NCBI RefSeq assembly: GCF_014905175.1
Contig: NC_057789.1
Span: 24,858,555 to 24,922,554 of the forward strand
DNA from: Aphidius gifuensis
Taxonomy: Eukaryota > Arthropoda > Insecta > Hymenoptera > Braconidae
Direction: 5' to 3'
Length of the DNA stretch: 64,000 nt
A program made the position numbers and the translations under genes. Shown here in pieces: positions 1 to 15,480 of this stretch (position 1 is the first letter of the stretch; each line of letters opens with the position of its first letter). The notes beneath the pieces are model-generated. The model saw nothing but the letters and a program-made list of their open reading frames with translations, had not been told where the DNA came from and did not search any database.

Positions 1-3000
1 AAATGTATATATGTCACCATTAATCCACTTCATCGCCGTCTTATTCATCACGCACGTGCCATTTTTATCTTCCGCTTAAATGTGTACACAATATGATGCA
101 CACACACTTACTCACTCTCACGATGATAATATTAATCTTAATGAACAGCATATATGCACACCCTCTTTATTAAAATATACAAAAAAATTTAAAGAATTTA
201 TTTTTTATATATAATTTAAATGTCTAAAAATGGAGAACGCTTATGGAGTTTTATGAAAAAAAAATTGACAAAGTGCACAGAGTGATACTTTTTTTTTACA
301 TACAAAAAAATAAATTAAATAAAACGACGATAATTTTTAGTACATGTGTGTGTGTTAGAGGGTATAACGAGGGTCAAAACTCGTGGGTTCTTTAATGAGT
401 TAAAAAGGGAATTAAAACGAACAAAAAATTTTGTAAAAAAAAAATAATAATATAATAGTGATGGAGAATTTAAAAAAAAAAATAGAGTGGTATTCAAAAC
501 GACACTGGTTTACAACTACCCCTGCATGTACTAATACATATAGTTATATAAAAAAATAATAATTTGAAATGGGAATTTGTGCTGAATGAAAAAACATCGC
601 GTCATTTGAATTTGTTCATTCGTAGCGAGTCACATTGAACGGAAGTGGTTCACTGAAAACAGGGAAATCCGTTAATAAGAATAACGAAAGTGGATGATGA
701 AAAATGTGGTGAAACTAGTCGTCCTTGTATTCTCATAATATATATAAATAAAAAATATATATGTACAACCACAAATGCATATTGGGGCGTCGTCTGTTGG
801 GCACGTGGAAGAAAATTTCAAGAGAACCAAGGGTGCAATATATATCTATAGAAAAAATATATAAACTAATGGAAAATATTTCGATGGATTTGACACTGGC
901 TTGCAGATGTCCTTTAGAAAACTTCCTCCCCCATAAAAAAAAAAAAAAATAGGAAGAAATAAGTCATCGAACGAAAAAGAAAAATAAAAAAAAAACCGAT
1001 AAAATAATATTATTAAAATCGCCTGTGTAATGTTATTTAAATAAAATTAATATTTAAAATAATAACAAGGGTTAAATAATGAAATTCTTTGGAATTATCT
1101 AGTGCGGAAAGTAGTTAAAAAAAAAAAAAATTTTATATTGAAAGAAGAGAATAAATAAAGGGGAAAAAAAAAGGATCGAAACCATTCGAATTTCTTGTGT
1201 CCTAGATTATATTTACTCGTCTGTATAGTGTATATAACGTGGAGTTGCTACGACGTTGCTTCAAAATCAAAATGCGGCAAAGTTAACAAAGTGATATATA
1301 TCTATAAATATATTGTAGTATAGTGCTGAATTCGATAGGATCAATATAGATCGAAGAGATGGATGAGAAGTGAAGGTATATATGCGAGCGCAGAGAAAAA
1401 TATATTAAGAAAAGGACTTGGTAAGGTATATATAAGAATTGAGGGGAGGGAAGTGAAGTGAAGAGAAAAAAAAAGAATCCAAAAAATCGAATGAACAATA
1501 TATATAAAAATAAAAAAAGCGTCTATACAGTCTTCGAGGTCGACAGCGTAACGAGGCCTCGACTCTGACAAATCGGATCAGCGTTCATTCAAACGGAAAA
1601 ATATTGTCGACAATCGTCGACGACGACAGCACCAAACAATGAAATACATAAAAAAAAAAAAATGTTACGTGAAGCCTTTGTAAATCAGCTTAATAAACCA
1701 ACTCATAATTTCATTAGGAAAAAATTTTTTACATCAAAATTTCATGAAAATAAAGTATTTTTTGCTGATGAATGTTGCATTCAATATTGAAGTAGTTGAT
1801 GAAGAAGAAGCAGAAGAAGAAGAAGAATCAATGCAGTTTAAAAAATTAAAAAATAGTTGGATATAAAAATATTTTTTTTTTAAGGCCTGTCCAGTTTACA
1901 CATACACTGAGTCATTACACTCAAAGCTATCAGCGTATTTTGACATATACAAGAACAATAATGTGCCATTAATTTTGTATTTCGTGGACGATCGCGCCAC
2001 TTAACATACATACACTAAGTGTCATAATAAATGTATTACAACAATGATTAATAAAATCGAATATATTATCAAATATTGCTTAAAAATAAATGAACGATAA
2101 AAATAAAAGTAATATCCATAAATTCTGTATTTGGTATATCTTATAATTATAATTCAAATCTAAATTCACGACAAAATATTAACTTCATACTCAGTGTGTT
2201 CATTTAAAAATACATAATAATTTTTGTTATAAAATAGTGTGGATGTTTCCATTAAAATATTGTTTATAAGAGACATCCTATCAAATTCACGATCATGAAA
2301 ACTACACAAATTATGTTCATTCCATTTCACTAGATATCTATAAATAATTAGCATAAAAGTACTAAATTAAGTCGTAGATCAATAACTGCACTTTTATTCA
2401 AATTAATTAATGTCAATATTATGTATAATTACGTTAGATTGAACAAATACCTAAATGTGAAATAATGACACGATAATTATCGAACAGAAGATTAGTTGAA
2501 TTTTACGCTAATAATGTTTAGTGTTCAGCAAATAAAAGTATCAAAGCTCAATTAATTTGAATAAAACTGTAAATTGTATTAAATCAATATTTGTTATACC
2601 AATAAATACTACCCTGGATATCCCAATTTTTACTGTAAGTATATAATCTAAACAATAATTTTTATATATCAGAACATGAAAAAACCCCAAAATCGAGTTT
2701 TACCCGACGATTACCCTGCTAGCATAGTAAAAATTGTTATTTTTTTTTCTCAGTGTATACAGTTTCTCACTGACCAAACATACTATAGTTTGCTTCAAGA
2801 TATGCCATAAATGGTCTCTGGATGAACGAGCGTGCGCTTCAGCTTGCAAACACAAAAAAAAATATATATATAAAATCTAAAAGGAGCAAATGAATATCCT
2901 CATCGACCTGCACCTTTTGTTATTATTATTTTTCTTGTTGTTCTTGAAGAACACCTACAATTTTTTCAGCAATATATTCGTCAATTTTAACACATAAATT

Positions 3001-3100
3001 AATGATAATCATCATCAACAATAAATATTAAGAAAAATTATTGTTAATATATTTAAGTACGAATGAAAAATTGTGTGAATTTATTTAATTTATTTATTGT
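1..3100. other. AT-rich non-coding DNA, no gene seen
   Basis: Poly-A and poly-T runs, AT dinucleotide tracts and short chance reading frames fill this stretch. The only compositional break is at about 1518-1640, which is GC-richer, contains several GTCGAC/CGTCGA words and ends in a short CGACGACGAC run; it could be a promoter or enhancer. Around 1800-1830 there is a GAAGAAGAAG microsatellite. No splice-bounded coding segment could be supported on either strand. Confidence 0.6.
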
Positions 3101-6100
3101 TAAAAATATGCAAAAATCATCAGAAAAAATTCACGACAGGCCAATATAACGGAACGTTAATTTAAAAGCCAAAATAATTTCCCAGGAAATTCTCGCGTTT
3201 TACCATGGTTCCGGTTGTCGTGGTGGTTGTAATCCGTGCACGGATACAACCAAGACGATGAAAAACGAATAACAATAATAAATTTAACTTAAAAAATATA
3301 TATAAAAATATATATAAAAGTAGAACGAGTGATTCACCCCATCCAATCGTAACTCTATTTAATATCCTGAATAAAAATATAATAAAAAATGAAAAAAAAA
3401 AGTTTATAAATAAAAATAAATAAAAAAAAAAAAAGAGGAAAATGAGTAATAAAAAATAGTAGTATAAATAAAAAGGTATTGCAGAGTGAGTCGATGAAGA
3501 TCGAAGAACAAAAAAAAAATTAAAAAAAAAGTATTTTCTTGGACTTTTCGGTTGAATGATTTTCATGGCTCCGTATCGTTTCATACCGGTCGCTTAAATT
3601 CTCTCTTCAACCCTCACAAAACTACAGCTATTTTTTAAATATTATATTTTTTTTCTCAATTTAAAAGTTTGTAGCTAAGATTTCTCTTTATTTTTTTTCT
3701 TTGATATAGCGGTGTGTGTGGCCACTATCCAAACCGTGACGAATTCGCGTTATACTTGAGTTGGCCCATCGTCCTACGACCTCAAATGAAAAAGTCACAA
3801 AAGAACCAGAAAAATAAATGTTACTTTTTTGAAAAATAAAATACCTTTACCACAATGTAAGTATATAAATGGAATTTTTTATTTTTTTTTCATTTTCAAT
3901 CATAAGTTTTAATCCCACTTGCTAAGAAAGTCATCTAATCCGATTTTTTTTGGATACTTTTAAATGCTTCCGGTGTCATCATGTAAAAAAAATATTTAAA
4001 AGCAAAAAATAATGTAATCCATTTATTTAAAAGCCGATTGAGATAGCTGTATTATTGTTGAAAATATTATTTAAATTATTAAACTAGTTTACATGTGATT
4101 TAATATACATTCAATATCATTTATTGAATAATTTAATTTGATGTTAACTGTGTGATGGGCAAATCACAACAAGCCTACTGGTCAATAAATAAAATATATA
4201 AAAAAAATATACCACCAACTGGATTTGAGTATAATCATTGAATTTTTTATCCTCGACAATGTGAAAATAATAATAAAAACAAAAGAAGAAATAAAAATAA
4301 AAAATGTTGTTCAGGACCGGTTAGCAATACTGAGTACCAAGTAAGAGGATTCAAAAAATAATAAAAAATAAAGTCGAGACATCTATCGATCTAAAATTCC
4401 ATTGGTCGCAATCATGCACATATGTATAGGTAAAAAAAAATAAATAAATAAAAATAACAACGAATCTACAGTGAACGTGTGAGTATGGATGTTGAATTGG
4501 ATCCAAGATTAAAGATTGAACGAACGTCGTTTGTCAGTCCAACTTGATCATTTCTCTCTCTTATACTTTTTCTTTGCAATGTTTATTTACCACTTTTTTA
4601 TTTCTACTTGACATTTTTTTTATTCGCATATATGTTTTTATTTATTTTTTTTGTATATCATCGCCAAAGTATCATTTACAAGTTAAAGCTCACGTTCGAG
4701 AAAAACTTTCACTGCCAAAAAATAATATCCTTTCCTAAAAAATATATTTAAACTGACTAAAACATATGCGACCCAACATTGGGCTGTATAATTTATTTAC
4801 AAAAAAAAAAAATATACATTTGTATATAATTTTATTGGGTGGGCGGTTAGTCAAGTTAAAGATTTTGAAAATTGATACTAAATATCTGATTATTAAAATG
4901 ATAACAGAATCATAATTGCCACGAGTTACAAAATTAAAAAATTGTTAAAAAAATATACCAGAGATATTTTAGCATCATCATCAGTAATAAAAAGCACAAA
5001 AATATATCAACAATAAAAAATTAAAACGAGTAAATAATATCGTGTGAACTAAAAGAGGTAAAAATAAAAAAATTGTCTTGATAATAAATCTTTAATTTAA
5101 AATGCCAGAGAGAATTGTGTGTGTTATGTCTAAATCGACTTTTAAAAAGCCTTCTTAAATATTTTTTTTTTATAATTTCTATTTTAAAAATCATAAATGT
5201 CCTTTCAGTTATAATTTCGCGATAATTCACGCCTCAAAAAATTCAACAACAATAAGACCCCTTTACCAAAACAACCCAAAAAAAAAAATATAAAAAACAT
5301 AAACGAGAAATTAATGACATATACAATTTTTTTTCCTCAATTAGTTGTTTTTTTTTTTTTTTTAAATTTTATAATCTGGCACAAAAATAAACAATGGTAC
5401 ATCCGCTGTTTAAGGTGGCTAGTTTTCGGTGTGTGCCTAATACAAGTAGACTGGTTTTAAAAAAAAAAATTACCTACACAGACCACAATAGACTAAAATT
5501 GAACAAAAAAAAAGCAAGCTCAAGTAAGTCGTGAGACTAATCACAATGGACTACTACTACTCTGCTTAATATATTTTTTTCTCTTATTTTTCTTTTACCT
5601 ACATTCCTCTTGCACACCTTGTTCACAATAATAACTCGCCTGATGTGTTCATGGTATGTGTAATTGTATGTGTACATGACCATTCTGATTCTTTCATTAA
5701 TATCCTCCTTGTCTTCTCCCTCAATTTTTTTTTTTTTTTTTTCATTTACCTCTGGCTATTTTATCGCCCCCAACTGCTGCTTCTTCTTCTTCTTCTTCAA
5801 CTTCTTTTTTTGCACCATGTATAAAATGTATAAAAAGGTATACACACACGTCTTTCTCGTTTTCATTCTTGTCCTTTTTTTATTCTATTTTTCGTTCTTC
5901 TCTTCTCTTCTCTTTGCTTACCACGCATCGCAAAGTATTTTTTTTTTTTTTTTATATAAATTTATCCTCGACAATTCCAAGCGTCGTCCTTTGAGTGCGA
6001 AGAGAGAATTTCATATATATAAGGTATAATAAAATATAATAATATAAATATATATTTGTGTGTAAGCATCAGAATAGAGGGTGTATTATGTGTGTAATGT

Positions 6101-7900
6101 CTATACATGTATAGGTATAAATGGGCCTGTTATATACCAACGACGACGACGACCGCCGCTGGTGGATATTTTTTTTTTTTTTCCTTTTTTTTTATTATTA
6201 TATCTTTTTTTTTATTTTTATTTTTACTCTTCTCAATATATATATATGCCTTTTACTTTTTCTCACTTACTCACTTTGCAGAATCGGCAAAATATCCGGA
6301 TCGAAAATTTCTATATCCTGCGTTTATCATCGGACGTGTCATATCGCTGACGCTGAATTCCAGACTCAAATTTTTTTTCATTTTTATTTTACTCGATTTT
6401 GATGTATATATAGGTATCGTTGTGAATGTAAAAAAGGAATTAGCTTGAATCGACGAAAAATGTACGTTTCATATTTTTTTTTTCATTTTGCTTTTTTATT
6501 TTTTCGATGACGAATATTATCTATGGTATTTTTTTTTTTATATATTTATTCGTCTTTTTTATAGTTCTTTCAATGTTGAAATTATTACATGTATTGTGTG
6601 TAGATAGATATATAAAATGATAAGAGATGGAACATTATATCCCTGCTCGAGTTTTTCCATTTTGTCCGCATGTTACAATATTTTTATATAAAAGAGGGTT
6701 TGAAATAGTTGAAAAATGTAAATTCACACGAAAATGTTGACAACGAAGAGAGAAGTAAATTGTATACTCAAAAAACTATATCAAGTGAGTTAATAAATAG
6801 TATTTTTAAAATTGTTAAATAAATTTTACAACACGTCTGACTATTGTCTGTTTATTTCACTTACACGCAATCCGCAAAAAAAGAGAAAAAAAAATCCAAC
6901 AAGATAATAAATCATCGCGCATGAATATTAAGACAAGTAAAAAAAAAACAAAAAGAGTCATGATAATGAGAAATAAAAATAATCAAGCAGTTGAAATATA
7001 AAAAAAAAAAAATTTTTTTGTTTATGATGTAGTTTGGTTTAGCATATAGGTAATTCAGACAGCAAGAATTTTAAATACCCCCGGATAACCTGACCGCGGA
7101 ATGATCAGCATGCAGTGTTCACATTCAAGTGATTCAACCAACACACACATACTCATCAAAAGGTGTATCATGTATATTAAATTCACATGACAGTCATATA
7201 CTTGCAAAGTGACCGACACAACTCCAATAGTGTATGGCTATTCTTTGTCATCGTTGAAATAGCAAACAACAACAACAATAACAGTAGCAACAACAACAAC
7301 GATGCGACAATAACGACAATGACATCAAGCGACTTGAGCTATTTCAATTGCAATTTCAATTGTTATTATCACAACTATCACAACTACTGTGCTACTATTT
7401 TAACACAGTCAACACACTTGAGAATTCATATTTCATAAAGATAAACAAAAAAAAAATATAATTATTATTAATAAAAACAAAAAGTTAATTTTGAATATTC
7501 ATATACATAATAACTAGATGTATATCTTGATATTATACACAACCACAAAACACTGACTAAATTAAATTTATACTGGAATAATAATACAAGATTTTTGGTA
7601 AAAGAAAATAGCTTAAGAAAAGTCACTGGATTATTATGTCCACCAACTGTATCAACATAAAACATTTTAACACATTAATATGTCAAAATATTATTCTTTT
7701 ATATTATTTTATATTTTTATTTTATTATTAACATATATTTTCATATTTTATAATATTATTTGAATTATACAAATAAAATTATACTAAAAAATATACAAAA
7801 TTACTATTTTTTTTTTGTTTTTAAAAAGTTTGATAGTATCTATCATATAAATTTATAAACCGTAAACAAAAAATAGTAATAAATTAATCATGAATATATA
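3101..7900. other. AT-rich non-coding DNA with short GC-richer patches
   Basis: Mostly homopolymers and AT microsatellites. GC-richer patches occur near 3195-3260, 3710-3785, 6135-6165 (a CGACGACGAC run followed by CGCCGCTGG) and 7075-7140. A CAA/AAC triplet microsatellite lies at about 7263-7320. Open frames here, such as 3162-3584 (-) and 5664-6029 (+), are translations of poly-T/poly-A and show no family motif. It could be a long intron or intergenic regulatory DNA. Confidence 0.6.
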
Positions 7901-8149
7901 AAAATAAAAAAAAATATATAAATCATTTTTCAAATTTGATGATCCAGGGTATTTTCTGTCTCATAAAACTCCATTACCATACACGAACACATTTTTGATA
8001 AGAAGCCTGTTTTTTTTTTGTCCCTCTCAAGAGACATGTAATTTTTTTCTATATATTTTTTTTTTTTTTGCAAGTATCTATCTGGTATCTATCAATCTTG
8101 ATTTTTTTTTTTTTATTTTTTTATATTTATTTCTTTAGTATTTGTCTCA

Positions 8150-8530
8150 GGCAGACGGGCGTAACGAATGCGCGGTGAACTAGGCAAGCAGTCAACTTGA
8201 TTCAAGGGGGTTTAGGGGGATGTGATGGTTGAAAAGAACCAATGGATATTGTGGGTGATTGAGAGAAGAGAATGAAAAGTACAAGGGTGGTAAATTTCAA
8301 CTGTAACATATATATACAAAGTATGTATATATATAAAATACATCGAATTACTTTTCGTAGGAATCAATGTACCGCGGACGCCGGACTGCCGTTAAACACA
8401 AATTTATTGTCGATTGGCGGACGCCAGGCCAAATACAAGTATTGGAAACTATCAAACCCCTATTTTACCCCCTCAACACTCCAATCAACCCCCTGTAGAT
8501 TAACATCTAGCTATGGAAAATAGAAAACTA
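8150..8530. other. GC-richer island with G-runs and a 9-bp direct repeat
   Basis: This patch stands out from the surrounding AT-rich DNA. The plus strand has two runs of five G near 8205-8220; the complementary strand has runs of four or five G between 8455 and 8495. The word GCGGACGCC occurs twice, at 8374-8382 and 8417-8425. A plus-strand frame (8272-8523, 83 codons from an ATG) crosses the island but matches no family I know. I read the patch as regulatory DNA or an unrecognised exon; neither is shown. Confidence 0.4.
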
Positions 8531-11500
8531 TCGACAAATAGTTTTCCGGATAGCTTGTTACAATAATACTACTTTTATTTTTATTTTTCTCTTCTGTATA
8601 TTTTTATCACTATTTCTCTGTTTTTTTTTTCTGTATATTCATTTTCATCCCTCTTGTATTACCCTCTGGGGAAAACTTGACATCACTGAAAATCAGCCAC
8701 TTGAAACTTTTAACATTTGTACTAAAATTTACAGCTAAAAATATACGCAGATGGTTTTTTGGAATTAAAATAACGCACGGATTCTTTTTTTGAATGATTT
8801 TTTTGAATTGTAACAAAATTGGGGATAATTTTTTGTATTTTATTTATTTTTTATTTCAACTTTGAAAGGTTAATTATTTGTTGAAAGAAATGTCAAATTG
8901 TGGATGTTTGAATTAGGACTATACGAGAATTTTTTTTTTTTTTTTTTTACTTTTGTAGATACTATCAAGTTTGATTGGAGTAAATCGTATTTTCAAATGG
9001 TCAATATATTTTTTTTGTACTCTATTTTGTTTGTTTATCATTAACAGTGAAAAAAAAAAGGTCAAAAAAAAATTTTACAATAAAATGAAGGATTTAAAAT
9101 AAAAAAAATAAATTTAAAATTGAATTAACATGATGAAAAATTTATTTGAAATATAGATTTTTCTTTTCCAATTAATCGGACTTTACAGTAAAATAAATTT
9201 CGTGGAATGAAAATATTTAATATTCATTTGTTTTTTTATATTTTATAATAAAAAAAAAAATTGATGGGAAGTATATAGACATGGTTGGCTAGATTACCAA
9301 TCGCAATACGCATGTCTATAAATATATTATGAATGTGTAATTCATACTGATCCTGAGTAAGACAAGGAATCAAACAGAAAAAAAAGTAAAAAAAAAATAC
9401 CAAGAGAAAGGTTCGATACACTTGGATTGCTCGAGTGATTGGATCAAGATTTTATAATTCTACGAGTTGAATGTAAAGAAAGAAAAATAATAATAATTTA
9501 AATAAAAAAAAAAAAAAAAAGTACCGCAGTATACCAGCGGTAATATATCCCAGATCAGAAAACCAAAGTTTCTCACGCCTTTGATTTTTCTTTATTTTAA
9601 ATTAAATATATATTTTCCAATTGAAAAAAAAAAGTAAATTAAATTTATATAAAATACTTTTGTTTAAATATTCACGCGAATAATAATACACAACAATTTT
9701 AACTTTTCAATTGATAATGAGTTAATTTAAATCCATCATGATCCAAGTTTACACACTTTTTCACAAGTAAACTTCATTTAACTTGGTAATACAATTTTCA
9801 AACTAAAACACATCTTTAAATTCAAGAAAATACATTTAAAAAAAATATATAAATAATCTCAAATAACCAACTTATTTTCAATCTTAAATTAAATTACTCC
9901 AAAAAGAAAATAAAATACCGGAAATACAAAAAAAAAACGAAAACAAAATTACTCATCAAAGCATCGAAAAATAATTTCGACAATCTCCGGTATAATAAAA
10001 AAAAAAAAAAAAAGGAACCACAACACATATTTCATTACATTTTTTTTTATTTTCTTTATGACTAGCTCAAAAAAATAATGATAATAATAATAATCTTGCC
10101 ACCCTAGTAATTCACACCTGCACATTAATACCCAGACAAAAATTTTTCCCCAGTCTAATGCTCAAACGAATCGATCAAATAAAATATTCCCTGCAATATA
10201 ATGCCACAAGGTGTGTTGTTAATCTTTGTCCATAATGTCGAATGACCCATCATACATCTAAAGCGTGCGCATCGAGTATATAATATAATAAATAAAATAA
10301 AAAAAAAATTAAAAACAAAACCACATTTATACAAAAGTATCTTTCTCTCGAGAGAGAGATGAGTTGAATTGAGGTAAGAAGGATAAAAAGTACCCATCAA
10401 ATATAGCAAGTAGAAAAAAAAAAAAAGATAAATATACTTGCTGGATGATGATGATGATGATGATGCTGATGAAGAAGAAAAAAGGAGAAGAAGAGAAAGA
10501 GGACGAGGTTGGTTGGTTGCATTGATGTAAGGTGCCTCAACCTCGGTCTGCCTCGACCCCTGGACTAATACAAAATAAAATGAGTAAAAGACCGGTAGAT
10601 GAGAGAGAAAAAAGGAGAGAAGAGACTCAAATTGTTGTTGTTGTTGTTGTTGCTGTTGTTGTTGAGTGAGCAAAGATTTTTAAATCCAATGATATAAAAA
10701 GAGAGCAAGTGAGATGAAAATATTTTTAAAAAATAAAATAAAGAGAGGAAAGAGAGGGAATAAGAAGGGGTTAAGGGAGGAAAGATAAGAGAATTGAAAA
10801 AGTGGTGGTATGGATATAAAACAAAGATAGATTATTATAAAAATATATCAAGAGAAAAAAGAGGCAAGTTGTTACGGTCAAGTGAAGGTAACTATCCTCC
10901 AACAAACACACACACAAATACAAAATTTTCACTTGTGTATTTATTTACTTATGCGTGTGTGGTTGTTGAAAAAATGTGAGTGCAAGATGCACATGCACAC
11001 ATTTAAAAAACAGGAAAGATGCACCATCGTAGGTATCAAATACAACAAGAGAGGGAAGTTGAGATGATAAAAGAAAAAGGAAAGAAAGAATGAATGTGGA
11101 ATTCTCAGCTGATATATTGAAAGAGGGGAAAAAGGAAAAATATATATATAAAGAAAACGAATAACCAAGTTGTTGAGAAAACCAAGTAAAAAAAAAGAAA
11201 AAAATGCATACAGTGTTGCCGGATTTCTTATAAAATATATACAACCAAATTTACAATCGAAAAAAAAAATAAAATAATGAATATGATGATCATTTAAAGG
11301 ATTTTTTTTATTAATTTTATTTTTTTAACATTTTATATAGGCATAATTAAAAATAAATATTATTTTTTTTTAATTTTTATTATAATCAGCCACAAACAAA
11401 TCATTTATTATGTGGTTTATAACTCAAATGAGTTGAAAAAAAAAAAATGAAAATTATATTCTTGTATTTTATTTTTTTATTAACTCTTTTTTTTTTGTTT

Positions 11501-14500
11501 GTTTTATTTTTAATTTAACTAGTAATTTATTATTATTATTTTTTGAATCACTAACAAGTTATTTGAAAGGTAAAAAGTTCAACTTTAAAAGTACTGGCAA
11601 AGAACTCATGCTAATGAGTTAAGTTTTCCTGGAATTTTATTGATTGAAAATAAAACTTGATAATATTTATAATAAAAAGGTTTTTTATTAATTATATTTA
11701 AATTTTATATTCAAGTATTTTTGATGATGACTAATTGAATATTATTTATTTTAAAAGCATATGATTGTCGTCGTCGTCGTCATTTAAATGAATAAAATTT
11801 AAATTCATTCAGTGAATTTAAGAGTTTAACAACTCTTGAGGTACATGCATACAATCGTTTGATGATATCCGGCTTTATATATTTTTTTTTTTTATATATT
11901 TCTTTGTCAACATGCATAAGTCAACAATAGTTTTTATGATAAAAAGAAATTTATACAGTGACTCAGACTAAAGAATAATAAATTTTTTATTTTTCTATTT
12001 TATACAATTGTCATCTTTGTAAAAATTATAATTGAAATATATATTTTCATATGGCGAGACTTGAAAATACACAAGCTAATTATTAAATTGAATAAAATAT
12101 ATTTTATAAATCTTCTTTTTCATTTTGACACACGATCAAAGAAACGAGAATGTAAATGACGACAGAGTTAACAAAAAAAAAAATATATATATGATAATTT
12201 TAATAGAAAAAAAAAGGGTTGAAATTGTTGTTGTTATTTTTTTTAATACAAGATTTATGAAGGTACAGATGATAAGGTAAATATAACCGGGTGCCTCTCA
12301 TCAAATCAACTGATACTTTTTTATATTTATTTTATTATTTCTAGTCCAGCAAAAGGGGAAATATTTTTTTCACCACAAGATTGAAATATATTACTCTGTA
12401 CACCATTGAAAACCGATACGATTTCTCGAGACGAATACTTCGTAATAAAAAAAACCAGTAGAAAATAAAATACAAATCTAACCAAAGTACATTTCCAGAC
12501 GATGTTGTTGCCTGGTGTGTGCAAAGCCTTTCAACAAAAATAAAAAAAAATATATATCACTACCTTTCAACACTATCACTAGTACACAAAAAATAAAAAA
12601 GTCTATATATCATTTTTTTTTTTAAATCTACTCTCAGTACTTTTAGTGTAACAATTGATTTTCCCTTTTATAGTTTTTTTTTTTTTTTCACTTTAAAAAA
12701 TGAATTCCAAGAGCAATAACTTTGATTTAAAAAAAAAATAATTTCAAAGTAATATAGCATTAATTTATATACATGAAAGAAATATTATAATTATGTAAAA
12801 GTATATATATCAAAATGGTAAATAGTTTTATAATATTTATTTAACGTAAATTTATTAGATAATATATTTCATGAAATTTATGAAGATTTAGTATTAGTAA
12901 TTAAATTTACTTTCCATGACATTATTCGTATTTTTATTATTCTCATTTCTTACTAGAACATATCATCAATTTAATGATGAAATTATAATCTATATATAAA
13001 TAATATTACACACAGTGTTAAATATTTAATCAAGTTTTTAAATATTCTATTCTCTCCCGACTGCAAGTAACTTCACTCTCTCCTCTAGATAATTAATAAT
13101 AAAAAAACTGGCAAAAAATTTATAAAACCACCAGTAAAATGACAACAACAAATACAACAACTTTAATATTTTAATTTTTAAAAATACGTGCATATTCAAG
13201 ATGTAATTTCTCGAGTATACTAATTACTGTCGGCACGTGCGTACTCCAGTTTCATATATGACTGCAATTATATACAGGTAGAAGAGAAAAAAAAAAATAA
13301 TAATTAAATACAAGATGTATGAATAAATGTCTGTTACATATCGTGTCTTGAAGACTTTATGAGATTGTAAATATTATTATAATGAATATAACAACGTATA
13401 AATAATAGCAAAAAAAATTGAGATAATTAAAAGAAGAAAAATAAATAGGAAGATTCACTTTAATAAATAAAAAAAATAATAATAAATGTGATATAGAAGA
13501 AGAAAAAAAATGAAAAATTGATGTTGGCAATAGTTGAGAGATATGAGATTACATATCGAGAGATGAAAAGAGAGTTTAAGATTAAATAAATATATATATA
13601 TGTGGCTGAGAAATAAGACGAAGAAATATGTTCAAGTCTTCATGGACAAGCAGTTGGCACAGATATTGAGAGAGGAAGGACAAATGTCGCTTATACCGTA
13701 ATCATCCGATAACTGGATATGTCTTTTTATATATATGTATTCTAGATGATGATATTAACTGGGAGAGATGTTGGTTGTTGTTGTTGTTGTTGTTGGTGGT
13801 GGTGTCATAGCAACCAAGCATCATTTGATTTATCAAAAATAATAAAATTGATAAAATGGAAAACATTGTTGTTGAAAAAGAAGAAAAATTTTTGGAAAAT
13901 ATGATGAATTTTTTATATTAATATTGAATTGTGAATTGAAGTATTTAATTTTTAATTTTTTTTAATTTAAATTTATTTTTTTAAAGGTTTTTTATTCATA
14001 AAAAATTAATTTTCTTTTAATTTTTTTATTTAAATAATATTTTAATATTTATTTCTTGAAATTTTTTATACTCAATTTATATAAAAAAAAAAAATTTAAA
14101 CAATACAATTTCCTTTTTTTTGATTTTTAGAAAATCATTCAAATTTATTTTTAAAATGTTATTCATAAAAATTAAAAATTAAATATTAAAATTCATTCAA
14201 AAAAAACTAACTATTCATAAAAATTAATTTTCTTTTAAAATTTTCAAAATTATTTTAATTCATTTTTAAATGCTTTTTATAAAAAAAAAAAAATTTTTTT
14301 TTCATTTCTCTATTGTAAATTACTATTTCCTTTATATAAATATAAATATATAATAATTTTTAAGCACAGATAATCATGTTAAGTCCGTTAGTTGTGATTA
14401 TAGTAGCATCAAGCTAATGTGTATAGAGAAGAAGCGCATTAATACACGATACAATGTTACAAAAAAAAAAAAATAAAAATAAAAACGGTATATTCACATA

Positions 14501-15480
14501 GCTAACCTGTGAATTATCAAAGTGACACGAACTGCTATTTAATTTACGTCAAAATTATTACACCCAACATACAATAATACATGAAAAGAAAAAATAAAAA
14601 AAAATTTCAAAATACATAATTTTTATCTATATATATATTTTTACTCCGAAAAAAAAAAAATAAATAAAAACTTAACAATAATATAAAATAAAAAACTATG
14701 TAACTGTGTTTCTAGCAGTCATACTTTATTCGAAAGTTGGCATCTCGTTTGTCACGCTGTTTAAATATAATTTTTCCTCTTCAAAACGAAAAAAAAAAAA
14801 TTAAAAAAAATTGCAAGCAAGTGTCTAAAATAAATATGAAAAAAAAAAAAAATTCTTCATACCTTTAAAAAATGAGGTTTATCACGATTTAGCAGTTACC
14901 AAAGATCAAAAATATATATATTTATAAAATAATAATAATAAAATGTGCAAGCTTTGTCGATCGTGTCACGCTTCGTGAAATTCAATAAATTCAGTGGAAT
15001 CCCGATAGGGAGAATTCCTAATGCGACTCGACCTCTCGTAGTCGTTGTCTTGGTTGTCTTCTACGACGACGACGACGAGCAACACTTTATATCCAAGGTG
15101 AAACAGAAGAATAAAAACAAGACACACACAAAATAAATGTAAAAAAAAAAAGAAGAAGACACCACAACACACAAGCCAAAGACAAAGCGACAACACAATA
15201 TAAAAACAAAAGATTTATAATAAAAAAAAAAAAAATCTATAAATTTAACCATAGATTTTTTTTTTTCAACAGTTTTATTTTATGTTTTTTTTTTTATATT
15301 TATTTAAACCTTTCAAACCCTCATGTATATTTTTTATAATTTTTTTTCATTTGAGAATCTAGAATTACCACAAAAGACCAGATAAAGAATGCCCATATTG
15401 GTAGATATACAAATTGAGGGACAGTTTAAATATTAAAAGGATATGTTGGTTCGGTAGACTGGGTATATAAAAAAATAAAA
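8531..15480. other. AT-rich non-coding DNA with microsatellites
   Basis: Homopolymers and simple repeats dominate. Triplet microsatellites: GATGATG at about 10446-10470, TTG/TGC at 10632-10662, GTC at 11766-11781, TTG then TGG at 13773-13803, and CGA at 15062-15078. The 172-codon minus frame at 10155-10673 is built from the first two of these (poly-Q, poly-S) plus poly-F. The minus frame at 12327-12524 is open for 65 codons without a recognisable domain. No gene is called. Confidence 0.6.

Noticed and set aside
3162..3584. 140-codon minus frame
   Set aside because: Translation of poly-A-rich plus strand giving Phe/Leu/Tyr strings; no motif or plausible gene context.
5664..6448. Overlapping plus frames of 89-121 codons
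   Set aside because: Poly-T and TTC/TTA microsatellite translations; three frames are open at once, as expected from low complexity.
9405..9435. GGTTCGATACA resembling a tRNA B-box
   Set aside because: No matching A-box, no cloverleaf stems in the flanking 80 bp, and the CC of GGTTCGANNCC is missing.
10155..10673. 172-codon minus frame with poly-Q and poly-S
   Set aside because: Made almost entirely from two triplet microsatellites and poly-A/T; no domain, no splice-bounded conserved core.
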